A stretch of DNA of 64,000 bases from Akkermansiaceae bacterium (GTDB lineage: Bacteria > Verrucomicrobiota > Verrucomicrobiia > Verrucomicrobiales > Akkermansiaceae), in assembly GCA_947462535.1 (NCBI GenBank), contig CANHPN010000009.1, forward strand, positions 1 through 64,000, given 5' to 3'. The position numbers and the translations under genes were made by a program. Under the pieces are notes generated by a model. The model was given only the letters and a program-made list of their open reading frames with translations. It ran no database searches and was not told the DNA's origin. Within the stretch, counting starts at the first letter, position 1. Each line of letters begins with the position of its first letter. Positions 8,528 to 17,495 of this stretch are shown piece by piece.

Positions 8528-9532
8528 ATGAAAGTCACCGTCTTCAGCACCAAGCCCTACGACGAGCAATTCCTCAAGGAGTTCAACGCGCCCTTCGGCC
8601 ACCAGCTGGTGTTCATCGAGAACCGGCTCAAGCCGGAAACCGCGCTGCTCGCCGAGGACTCGCAGGCGGTCTGCGCGTTCGTGAACGACGTGCTGGACGC
8701 CGAGACGTTAGAAAATCTCGCCCGCGGCGGCACCCGCTTCATCGCCATGCGCTGCGCCGGATTCAACAACGTCGATCTGGCAGCCGCGAAGACGCTCGGC
8801 CTGAAAGTCGCCCGCGTCCCGGCCTATTCCCCGCACGCCGTCGCCGAGCACGCCGTCGCCCTGCTGCTCTGCCTCAACCGACGCATCCACAAGGCCTACA
8901 ACCGCGTGCGGGAGGGGAATTTCTCCATCGACGGACTGATGGGCTCCGACGTCCACGGCAAGACCGTCGGAGTCATCGGCACCGGCATCATCGGAAGCAT
9001 CTTCGCCCGCATCATGACCGGATTCGGCTGCGAGGTGCTGGCCTACGACGTCCATCAGAACCCGGATTGCGTCAAATCCGGTGTGAGCTACGTCAGTCTC
9101 GACGAGCTGTTCGCCCGCTCGCACGCGATCAGCCTGCATTGCCCGCTGATGCCGCAGACCCTCCACATCATCGAGGAGAAGACCCTCGCCCGGATGCGCG
9201 ACGGCGTCTTCATCGTCAACACCAGCCGCGGCGCGCTCATCGACACGGAAGCCGCCATCACCGCCATCAAGTCCGGCCGCATCGGCGGCCTCGCGCTCGA
9301 CGTCTATGAGGAGGAATCCGAACTGTTCTTCGAGGACCTTTCCTTCCGCATCATCCAGGACGACGTCTTCATGCGCCTGACCACCTTCCCCAACGTCCTG
9401 GTCACCGGCCACCAGGCGTTCTTCACCCGCGAGGCGATGGAAAACATTTCGAAAACGACGCTCTCCAATCTAGCGGACTTCGATGCCGGCCGCGTTTGCC
9501 CGAACCTGGTGAAACTCGATTTGAAGCACTGA
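8528..9532 (+). CDS. ldhA: D-lactate dehydrogenase / D-2-hydroxyacid dehydrogenase
   Basis: NAD-dependent reduction of pyruvate to D-lactate, or of a related 2-oxoacid, in the cytosol. The start ATG at 8528 (MKVTVFSTKPYDEQFL) gives 334 residues, matching LdhA-type enzymes in length and N-terminus; the longer track ORF reads through the upstream gene's end. Motifs in order: RCAGFNNVDL, VPAYSPHAVAEHAVALLL, the Rossmann GVIGTGIIGSIFARI, NTSRGALIDTEA with the substrate-binding arginine region, ALDVYEEES, and VTGHQAFFTREA with the catalytic histidine. The VYEEE and VTGHQAF motifs favour true D-lactate dehydrogenase over other 2-hydroxyacid enzymes. Confidence 0.87.
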   Translation: MKVTVFSTKPYDEQFLKEFNAPFGHQLVFIENRLKPETALLAEDSQAVCAFVNDVLDAETLENLARGGTRFIAMRCAGFNNVDLAAAKTLGLKVARVPAYSPHAVAEHAVALLLCLNRRIHKAYNRVREGNFSIDGLMGSDVHGKTVGVIGTGIIGSIFARIMTGFGCEVLAYDVHQNPDCVKSGVSYVSLDELFARSHAISLHCPLMPQTLHIIEEKTLARMRDGVFIVNTSRGALIDTEAAITAIKSGRIGGLALDVYEEESELFFEDLSFRIIQDDVFMRLTTFPNVLVTGHQAFFTREAMENISKTTLSNLADFDAGRVCPNLVKLDLKH

Positions 9533-9876
9533 GACGGCTGCCGCCGCAGCGCCCCCCCCCAGCCCGGCGGGTCACCGTAAATGGTGGACGAAATAAGGGG
9601 AATGGACATTTTGTCCACTTGCCGATGCGCGGCGAAAGCGCGAGCGCGAAGCTCATCTCTTTCTCTTCCCATCGTCCGGGCGGACAAGATGTCCGCCCCC
9701 CTTACGTTTACCCGGATGACCGGCGGCTAACGCCTCAATGCGGCTTGGTGGGGAAATCTGTTCAAATCCGCGATGCTCCTCGTTTCTTCTCGCGTGATCG
9801 AATTTCGAGCGGCAAACTCGGTCTATGTGGCCGCATCACCAATCGGAATGCCAAGCGCCGGGAAGGAGGCCCGGGG
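9533..9876 (+). promoter_or_regulatory. Upstream region of the NRAMP-type gene with two related palindromes
   Basis: No gene is supported; the track ORF merely extends the transporter upstream. Two perfect inverted repeats share a GGACA...TGTCC core: TGGACA-ttt-TGTCCA at 9603-9617 and GGGCGGACA-aga-TGTCCGCCC at 9678-9698. They could be operator sites for a metal-responsive regulator, RNA hairpins, or copies of a dispersed palindrome. GGAGG lies just before the transporter start at 9877. Confidence 0.4.
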
Positions 9877-11229
9877 ATGCATAAGGCCGCATGGCACGCC
9901 GCCCGGAAAAGGCGGTTGAAGCGGGGCTCGCCGCCGCACGCGGTGGCCCACCACCAGCGGGGCGTCTGGCAGAGATTCGGCCGGATCCGCGAGTCCGGAC
10001 GCGGGACGTGGATTGCATTTCTCGCGGTGCTGGGTCCGGGACTGCTGGCCGGGCTTTCCGACGATGATCCAGCGGGCATCACGACTTACTCGGTGCTGGG
10101 TGCGGATTTCGGCTACACGCTGCTCTGGATCATCCCAGCCTCGACGGTGTTGTTGGTGCAGTTTCACCTCATGGCGGTGCGACTGGGAGCGGCCACGGGT
10201 AAGGGATTCGTAGGCCTCATCCGGGAGAAATGGGGACGCGGGGCGGGCTACTTCGCGGTGGGCGGGCTGCTTTTCGCCAACTTCGGAACGATCTGCGCGG
10301 AGTATGCCGGAATCTCGGCGGCATGCGGGCTGGTGGGCATCCCATCATGGATCAGTGCCCCGATGGCGGGGGTGTTGATTTCCCTAGTGGTGGTGCTTGG
10401 TTCGTTCCACCGGTTGGAGCGGGTGCTTTTGATCATTTCGGCGACGCTGGCGCTTTACATCGTGGACGGACTGCTGGCTGGACCGGACTGGAGCGCGGTG
10501 TGGCACCACTCGCTGATTCCGCACCTGCCGACGAGTCCAGCCGGATGGATCGCGATCGCCGCGGCACTGGGCACGACGCTGGCGCCTTGGGGGCTGGCAT
10601 TCATCCAGTCCTACGCGGTGGATAAGAAGATTTCGGTGGAATCACTGCATTGGGCGCGGGCCGACGTGATCATCGGCTCGGTGCTAACGGGAGTGATCGG
10701 TCTTTCAATCGCGGTAGCCTGCGCGGCGACGCTGCACAGGGCGGGTGTTCACATCGCCGATGCCGGAGACGCGGCGAAGGCGCTGCAACCGTTGGCAGGC
10801 CGCTTCGCGACACTCCTCTTCGGCGCGGGCCTGCTGGGTGCGGCGCTGTTAGCGGCGGCCATCGTGCCGATCGCGACGGCCTATTCAATCGCCGAGGGTG
10901 TGGGGGAACCGGCATCGCTGGATCTGGATTCGCGGCATTTCCAGTGGTTCTATGCGGCGTTCATCGGATTGACGATCATGGCGGTGAGTGTGGTCTCGCT
11001 GCCTTCATTGCCGCTGATTCCGCTGATTTACGCCACCCAAGTGGTGAATGCGGTGGTGCTGCCGCTGCATGTGATCGCGCTGCAATTGTTGGCCTGCAGC
11101 GCGTCGATTTCCGGCACCTCGCGATCCGGGCGGTGGACACGGGCTGCTGGCTGGGTGAGCATCGTGCTGATCCTGGCATGCGTGGGTGCACTGGGCTGGA
11201 GCTGGGTGGCTGGGCGATTCGGAGGGTGA
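9877..11229 (+). CDS. NRAMP-family divalent metal transporter, divergent subtype
   Basis: Integral membrane transporter of the NRAMP fold, about 450 residues with roughly 11 hydrophobic segments. The start at ATG 9877 is supported by GGAGG upstream; the longer track ORF has no family character before it. The first transmembrane segment carries LSDDDPAGITTYS where classical NRAMP has a DPGN motif. The sixth has TTLAPWGLAFIQSYAVDK where classical NRAMP has the MPHN motif supplying the metal-binding methionine. Those changes suggest a substrate preference different from classical Mn/Fe uptake, possibly Mg-like. corA follows after 76 bases, another divalent cation channel, which makes a shared cation role attractive. 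Confidence 0.8.
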   Translation: MHKAAWHAARKRRLKRGSPPHAVAHHQRGVWQRFGRIRESGRGTWIAFLAVLGPGLLAGLSDDDPAGITTYSVLGADFGYTLLWIIPASTVLLVQFHLMAVRLGAATGKGFVGLIREKWGRGAGYFAVGGLLFANFGTICAEYAGISAACGLVGIPSWISAPMAGVLISLVVVLGSFHRLERVLLIISATLALYIVDGLLAGPDWSAVWHHSLIPHLPTSPAGWIAIAAALGTTLAPWGLAFIQSYAVDKKISVESLHWARADVIIGSVLTGVIGLSIAVACAATLHRAGVHIADAGDAAKALQPLAGRFATLLFGAGLLGAALLAAAIVPIATAYSIAEGVGEPASLDLDSRHFQWFYAAFIGLTIMAVSVVSLPSLPLIPLIYATQVVNAVVLPLHVIALQLLACSASISGTSRSGRWTRAAGWVSIVLILACVGALGWSWVAGRFGG

Positions 11230-11305
11230 GCAAGGTCGAAGTGCCGGGAAAACTGGCCCCATCCAGTGGCTTGCCTCGCTATGCATGAACCCTACACTGG
11301 CGGCC

Positions 11306-12397
<1,092 letters not shown>

Positions 12398-12458
12398 ATG
12401 AATTCCCCCCTCCAATTTCTTGCCCACGCGCCAAGCCCCCTCTAAAACGGCCGCCCGC

Positions 12459-14744
12459 ATGACTCACCTCGAAGCAATCGCCCGCGAAACCGGCATCTCC
12501 CTCTCCTCCGTCACCACCACCGCCAAGCTGCTTGCCGAGGGCGGCACGGTCCCCTTCCTTTCCCGCTACCGCAAAGAGCAGACCGGCTCGCTCGACGAAG
12601 TCCAAATCACGACAATCCGCGACCGAATGCTCCAGCTCGCTGAGCTCGACTCCCGCCGCAGCGCGGTTCTCAAATCGCTGGAAGAGCGCTCGCTCCTCAC
12701 TCCCGAGCTGAAGAAGAAACTCGAAGCCGCGCTCACCCTCGCCACCGTCGAGGACATTTTCGCCCCATTCCGGCCCAAGCGCCAGACCCGCGCCACCAAG
12801 GCGATCGAGCGCGGCCTCACCCCGCTGGCAGATTTCATTTTCGAAAACCAAACCGCCGACCCCGAGGAGGAAGCCGCGAAATTCCTCAACCCGGAAATGG
12901 AAGTGCCCACCATTGTGGAAGCTCTAGCAGGAGCCCGCGACATCATCGCCGAGCGAGTCGCCGACGACGCCCCGCTGCGGGGCCGCGTCCGGAAAATCTA
13001 TGAAGAGGACGCGACCGTTTCCTCGAAGATCATGTATGGAAAAGAAGACGAGGCGGACGCGCAGAAATTCCGCGACTACTTCGAGTGGAGCGAGCCGTTC
13101 AACTCCATCCCGTCGCACCGCACGCTCGCCATCCGCCGCGGCGAGAAGGAAGGATTCCTGCTGATGCGCGTGGAAGTGCCGCTCGAAAAAGTGACCGCCA
13201 CCGCCCTGCCGGAATGGGTGAAATCCAGCGGCCCCGCCGGCAAACACGTCGCCCAGGCCGTCGAGGACGGCTGCAAGCGCCTGCTCATGCCGTCGATGGA
13301 AACGGAAGCCCGCCTGATGGCGAAAAAGCGCGCCGACGAAACCGCCATCACCGTCTTCGCCGACAATTTCCGCGAGCTACTGCTCGCCTCGCCACTCGGT
13401 GAGAAACGCTTGTTAGCCATCGACCCCGGCTTCCGCACCGGTTGCAAGACCGTCGTGCTCGACCGCTCCGGCAAGCTGCTCCACCACACCGTGCTCCACG
13501 CCACCGCAGGCTCCCAGAACCAAGCCTACGAAGCCGCCGTCGAGGTCACCACGCTCATCAAGAAGCACGACATCGAGGCCATCGCCATTGGAAATGGAAC
13601 GGCGTCTCGCGAAACCGAAGCCTTTATCAAAAAACTCAAACTCCCCTCCTCCATCCCCGTCGTGATGGTGAATGAAAGCGGTGCATCGATCTACTCCGCC
13701 TCCGACGTCGCCCGCGAGGAGTTCCCTAACGAGGACGTCACCGTCCGTGGTGCCGTCAGCATCGGCCGCCGCCTGATGGACCCGCTCGCCGAGCTGGTGA
13801 AAATCGACGCGAAAGCCATCGGCGTCGGCCAATACCAGCACGATGTCGATCAGCGCGCGCTCAAGGCCAGCCTCGACGACACCGTGGTTAGCTGCGTCAA
13901 CGCCGTCGGAGTCGAGCTGAACACCGCTTCCAAACAACTGCTCTCCTACGTCTCCGGGCTCAACGCCTCGCTCGCCGAAAACATCGTCGCCTGGCGCAAT
14001 GAAAACGGCGCGTTCACCTCGCGCGAGCAGTTGAAGAAAGTCCCGCGCCTCGGTGAGAAAGCCTTCGAGCAAGCCGCCGGATTCCTCCGCGTCCGTGGCG
14101 GTGCCCATCCGCTGGATTCCTCAGCCGTCCACCCGGAGCGCTATCCGCTCGTCGAGAAAATGGCGGCGGACGCCGGCTGCAAGGTCGAGGAGTTGCTAGG
14201 AAACGAAGCCGCCCGCAAAAAAATCGATCTGACGAAATACGTCGATGACCAAGTCGGCCTGCCAACCCTCAAAGACATCGTCGCCGAGCTCGCCAAACCC
14301 GGCCGCGACCCGCGGAAACAGTTCGAACTCTTCTCGTTTGTGGAAGGCGTCGAGAAGCCGTCCGATTTGCAGATCGGCATGAAACTTCCCGGTATCGTCA
14401 CCAATGTCACTGCGTTCGGAGCCTTCGTCGATGTCGGCGTCCATCAAGACGGACTCGTCCACGTCTCGCAGCTAGCAGACCACTTCATCCGCGACGCCTC
14501 GGAAGTCGTCAAAGTCGGCCAGAAAGTCCAGGTCACCGTGGTCGAGGTCGATCTCAAGCGCAACCGCATCGCGCTCTCCATGAAGAGCAAAGTGGATCTC
14601 GACAACCGCCGCTCCGAGTCCGGCGACCGCGGCCCGCAACAAAACCGCCCTCGCCCGCAAGGCCGGACAGCGGATTTCAAGCCCGGTGCCGCCCAGAACA
14701 ACGACTGGTTCTCCCAAGCCCTCAGCCAGGCGAAGAAGAAATAG
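12459..14744 (+). CDS. tex: Tex-family RNA-binding transcription accessory protein
   Basis: Cytosolic nucleic-acid-binding protein of the Tex/Spt6-like family, about 761 residues, the usual length. Order of domains: N-terminal helical Tex region (ARETGISLSSVTTTAKLLAEGGTVPFLSRYRKE), YqgF/RNase H-like domain (LLAIDPGFRTGCKTVVLD), helix-hairpin-helix region (NTASKQLLSYVSGLNASLAENIVAWRNENG), and a C-terminal S1 domain (GIVTNVTAFGAFVDVGVHQDGLVHVSQLADHF). An Arg/Pro-rich tail follows. The start at ATG 12459 (MTHLEAIARETG) is chosen over TTG 12420, which adds residues without family character. Glycerate kinase starts 2 bases after the stop. Confidence 0.94.
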   Translation: MTHLEAIARETGISLSSVTTTAKLLAEGGTVPFLSRYRKEQTGSLDEVQITTIRDRMLQLAELDSRRSAVLKSLEERSLLTPELKKKLEAALTLATVEDIFAPFRPKRQTRATKAIERGLTPLADFIFENQTADPEEEAAKFLNPEMEVPTIVEALAGARDIIAERVADDAPLRGRVRKIYEEDATVSSKIMYGKEDEADAQKFRDYFEWSEPFNSIPSHRTLAIRRGEKEGFLLMRVEVPLEKVTATALPEWVKSSGPAGKHVAQAVEDGCKRLLMPSMETEARLMAKKRADETAITVFADNFRELLLASPLGEKRLLAIDPGFRTGCKTVVLDRSGKLLHHTVLHATAGSQNQAYEAAVEVTTLIKKHDIEAIAIGNGTASRETEAFIKKLKLPSSIPVVMVNESGASIYSASDVAREEFPNEDVTVRGAVSIGRRLMDPLAELVKIDAKAIGVGQYQHDVDQRALKASLDDTVVSCVNAVGVELNTASKQLLSYVSGLNASLAENIVAWRNENGAFTSREQLKKVPRLGEKAFEQAAGFLRVRGGAHPLDSSAVHPERYPLVEKMAADAGCKVEELLGNEAARKKIDLTKYVDDQVGLPTLKDIVAELAKPGRDPRKQFELFSFVEGVEKPSDLQIGMKLPGIVTNVTAFGAFVDVGVHQDGLVHVSQLADHFIRDASEVVKVGQKVQVTVVEVDLKRNRIALSMKSKVDLDNRRSESGDRGPQQNRPRPQGRTADFKPGAAQNNDWFSQALSQAKKK

Positions 14745-14746
14745 CC

Positions 14747-15862
14747 ATGCCCCGCCGCTTCCTCATCGCCCCGGACAAGTTCAAAGGCTCGCTCACCGCC
14801 CTTGAAGCCGCCGAGGCGATCGCGGAAGGCATCCGCCGGATCGAGCCGGATGCGGAACTCGATCTCTGCCCGATCGCCGACGGCGGCGAGGGTTTCATGG
14901 AAACCTTGATTTCCTCTCTTCGCGGAAAATGGATCACCTGCCCGGCGGTCGATGCGCTCGGACGAGGCATCGCGAGCCGCTATGTGTTAGCCAACACGCC
15001 AGATGGTCCCACGGCGATTCTTGAAATGGCGGAGACCGCCGGACTCTGGCGACTCACGCCGGACGAGCGCGATCCGGTGCATGCCACGACCCGCGGCGTC
15101 GGGATGCAAATCGCCCACGCCGTTTCCGAGCATGCGGTTTCCCGCATTATCCTCGGCCTGGGCGGCAGCGCCACCAATGACGGCGGCTGCGGAATGGCGG
15201 CCGCGCTCGGGATCGATTTCCTCGATGCGAACGACGAGAAAATCGACCCCATCCCGGCCAATCCGCGGCAGCTAAGGCGCTTGGATTTCAAACACCGCAT
15301 CGCCCTCCCGGAAATCATCGCAGCGTGCGACGTGGACCACCCGCTTCTCGGCCCACGCGGGGCCACCGCGGTTTTTTCGGAACAAAAAGGCGCGACGCCC
15401 GAAAATCAAACCGCGCTGGAGGCCGCGCTCGCCCTCCTCGTTTCTATCAGCGGCGGCGATGAAGCGGCGGTCGTTCCCGGAGCCGGCGCCGCCGGGGGCT
15501 TGGGCTTCGGCTTGCTGCATTTCACCGATGCAAAACTGATTTCCGGATTTGACCTGCTGGCGAAGTTGCTGGATTTGGAAACCCGGATCCAAGCGACCGA
15601 CCACGTCATCACCGGCGAAGGATCGCTCGACCGCCAAAGCCTCGGCGGAAAAGGCCCGGTCGCCCTCGCCCGCCTCGCCAACCGCTTAGTCGTCCCCGTC
15701 ACCGGCTTCTGCGGACAGGCCGATGACGCAGTGCGCGCCAGCGGCATTTTCCAGTCCCTCCACGCGCTCGCTGATAGCGGACTGCCGCTGGAAACCCTCA
15801 TCGCCCGGGCCGGCCCGCTTCTCACTGCGCGGGTCATCGAAGCCGGATTAGGCTCGCCTTGA
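14747..15862 (+). CDS. glxK: Glycerate kinase (type I)
   Basis: Phosphorylates D-glycerate (to 2- or 3-phosphoglycerate depending on subtype) in glyoxylate and glycerate use. The 371 residues match the family. Motifs include the N-terminal APDKFKGSLTALEAAEAIAEGI, CPIADGGEGFMETL, the central LGGSATNDGGCGMAAALG, GAGAAGGLGFGL, and the C-terminal ITGEGSLDRQSLGGKGPVALARLA. The gene begins 2 bases after tex, so the two are very likely in one transcript. A remnant acyltransferase gene follows directly. Confidence 0.93.
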   Translation: MPRRFLIAPDKFKGSLTALEAAEAIAEGIRRIEPDAELDLCPIADGGEGFMETLISSLRGKWITCPAVDALGRGIASRYVLANTPDGPTAILEMAETAGLWRLTPDERDPVHATTRGVGMQIAHAVSEHAVSRIILGLGGSATNDGGCGMAAALGIDFLDANDEKIDPIPANPRQLRRLDFKHRIALPEIIAACDVDHPLLGPRGATAVFSEQKGATPENQTALEAALALLVSISGGDEAAVVPGAGAAGGLGFGLLHFTDAKLISGFDLLAKLLDLETRIQATDHVITGEGSLDRQSLGGKGPVALARLANRLVVPVTGFCGQADDAVRASGIFQSLHALADSGLPLETLIARAGPLLTARVIEAGLGSP

Positions 15863-15867
15863 GGGGA

Positions 15868-16279
15868 GTGAGATACTTTGCCGTCCGGCATCCGCAGAGC
15901 CACTTCGACCTCATCCGTCTGCTGGCGGCGGCGCAGAGGGTCGTGGCCCACGCCATCGGCCACACGGGTCTGGCCAAGCAACTTCCCGCATCGGGCAGGC
16001 AGGTCTTCGACGCGCTGATGCTGGTTCCGCACCTCTGGATGTTCCTGCCAGGCATTCTGATCCACTGGAGCTTCGAACCATTCAAAAGCTGGCTTGCAGG
16101 CAAGCTCCTTTACTGCCTATCCGGCTTCATCGCCTTCACTTGGCTGTTAGGAGCTTGCGTCGAACACCGCGCGCTGCTCGCCCTCGCCACCATCGCGCGG
16201 TGTTCAGCTTGCGCCCCTTGTCCAACCGCTTGCTCCGCGGCACCGACATTTCCTACGGGATTTATATCTATCATTCCAC
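15868..16279 (+). pseudogene. Decayed acyltransferase-3 (membrane O-acyltransferase) gene
   Basis: The N-terminal frame reads VRHPQSHFDLIRLLAAAQRVVAHAIGHTGL, which matches the beginning of acyltransferase-3 family proteins that acetylate surface polysaccharides. A middle part (MFLPGILIHWSFEPFKSWLAG) follows. From about 16200 the homology continues in another frame as FSLRPLSNRLLRGTDISYGIYIYH, a typical C-terminal acyltransferase-3 segment. Intact members have about 350-400 residues; here only about 130 codons remain, with an internal deletion and one frameshift. The 3' end runs into the terminal codons of the convergent YkgJ-type gene. The track's 180-residue ORF is therefore not a working protein. 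Confidence 0.72.
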
Positions 16280-16654
16280 CATCGGCACCGGGATCGCCTC
16301 GCAGACCTGCCGCCAGCCGGGGAAGTTCCACTTGTTGGGAAACCCGGCGCACTGCTCGGGTTTCACCGGATGAATGCGGCAGGCATTGCCGTCGAGCATG
16401 ACGCACTCGTGGTTATCCTTCTCGATCAGCGAGAGCCCCTGCCGGTTCGTCCGCAGGCGGGTGAAGCGGTCGAGGAAATCCTGTTCCGCCAGACCGAGGA
16501 ACTCCGCTATCGGGAGAATCTCATGCTCCTCGAGCCGCACGTCGCCCGGCCATTTGCAGCAGGCGGTGCAGCGCTGGCAGACATAATGAACATCCGGCTC
16601 GAGCGTGACCTCACGGTTTCCCGGGCTGCCGTGGTTTATCGAAATCCCGCTCAT
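16271..16654 (-). CDS. YkgJ-family cysteine-cluster protein
   Basis: Small cytosolic protein of the YkgJ/CxxCxxCC family, thought to bind a metal or iron-sulfur cluster through conserved cysteines. Seen here are VCQRCTACCKWPGDVRLEEHEI near residue 25, then HECVMLDGNACRIHPVKPEQCAGFPNKW, which is the family's second cysteine group. The start is ATG 16654 (MSGISINHG), 2 bases after the amidase stop, giving 127 residues; the track start is inside the amidase gene. It is probably translated from the amidase transcript. The true reaction of the family is not established. Confidence 0.82.
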   Translation of the reverse strand: MSGISINHGSPGNREVTLEPDVHYVCQRCTACCKWPGDVRLEEHEILPIAEFLGLAEQDFLDRFTRLRTNRQGLSLIEKDNHECVMLDGNACRIHPVKPEQCAGFPNKWNFPGWRQVCEAIPVPMVE

Positions 16655-16656
16655 CG

Positions 16657-17385
16657 TCAGTCCAGCCGCCGGTAGTAGTAGTTCACCCGCCCGAGGAAAA
16701 CGCGCCATTTCGAGCCGGGGCGGCCGTTGTCCATCAGGAAATGCGGGCAGTTCTTGTTAGCTGGAATTTTCCCGCGCCGCGGCCAGTGATAGTGCGGCAC
16801 CACGTTCTGCAGCGGGATGCGGTTCTTCTTCATCAGCACGGCCGTTAGCTTGGCGGTGCGCTCGGTGGTGGCGGAGCGGCTGTTGCCGCGGTTCTCACAC
16901 ATCTCGATGCCGATCGACAGCCGGTTTCCCGGCCCGCCGAAGTCGGCGTGCTCGCCCTGTTCGGTCGTCGGCATGTGCTGGATGGCCACGCCCTGGTCGA
17001 TGGTGAAATGCCAGATCAGATAGCCGATGCGGTTTCCATAGCGGGACTTGGGCGAGCGCAGGGCGCCGTTTTTCAGTGCCTGCGAATGCTTGGCCGCGCC
17101 CGCCGTGTAATTCTGGGTGCTGTGGATGGTGATGTAGCGCGGGATCATCGGCCGCACCACCCTGCGACCGTGGGTGCCGCGCCGGACCATGTCGGTTTTC
17201 AAATTCACCTGCCGCAGCATTGCCGACAACGAAGTCCCGCCGCCCGATCCGGAACTCTGCTGCGGCACAACCCGGTTAGAGGAGCGATACGGGTCCCGCC
17301 CGCCACCCGGCGGACCGATCGGGACGCACTGGAGGCAGGCGAAAACCAGCACCGCGAAAGGAAGGAGCCAGCGAAGGGATTGCAC
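16657..17385 (-). CDS. N-acetylmuramoyl-L-alanine amidase (Amidase_2 / PGRP fold)
   Basis: Predicted exported zinc amidase that cleaves the bond between muramic acid and the peptide in peptidoglycan. It starts with GTG at 17385 and a hydrophobic leader (LRWLLPFAVLVFACLQC). A low-complexity linker follows, then the amidase domain: YITIHSTQNYTAGAAKHSQAL with the first zinc histidine, YLIWHFTIDQGVAIQHMP, SIGIEMCENRG, VPHYHWPRRGKIPANKNCPHFL with the later zinc ligands. Length (242) suits a single-domain cell-wall enzyme. Whether the leader is cleaved as a lipoprotein is unclear because the lipobox is imperfect. Confidence 0.83.
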   Translation of the reverse strand: MQSLRWLLPFAVLVFACLQCVPIGPPGGGRDPYRSSNRVVPQQSSGSGGGTSLSAMLRQVNLKTDMVRRGTHGRRVVRPMIPRYITIHSTQNYTAGAAKHSQALKNGALRSPKSRYGNRIGYLIWHFTIDQGVAIQHMPTTEQGEHADFGGPGNRLSIGIEMCENRGNSRSATTERTAKLTAVLMKKNRIPLQNVVPHYHWPRRGKIPANKNCPHFLMDNGRPGSKWRVFLGRVNYYYRRLD

Positions 17386-17495
17386 GGGTGGAAATTATCA
17401 CGGCGGATTTTGTTCGGAAATCCAAATCTCCTCCAATCCGCAGCTTGCTCGGGGATTGACCTTGGCGCGGCGGGCGTTGTTCATTCGCGCGCACG

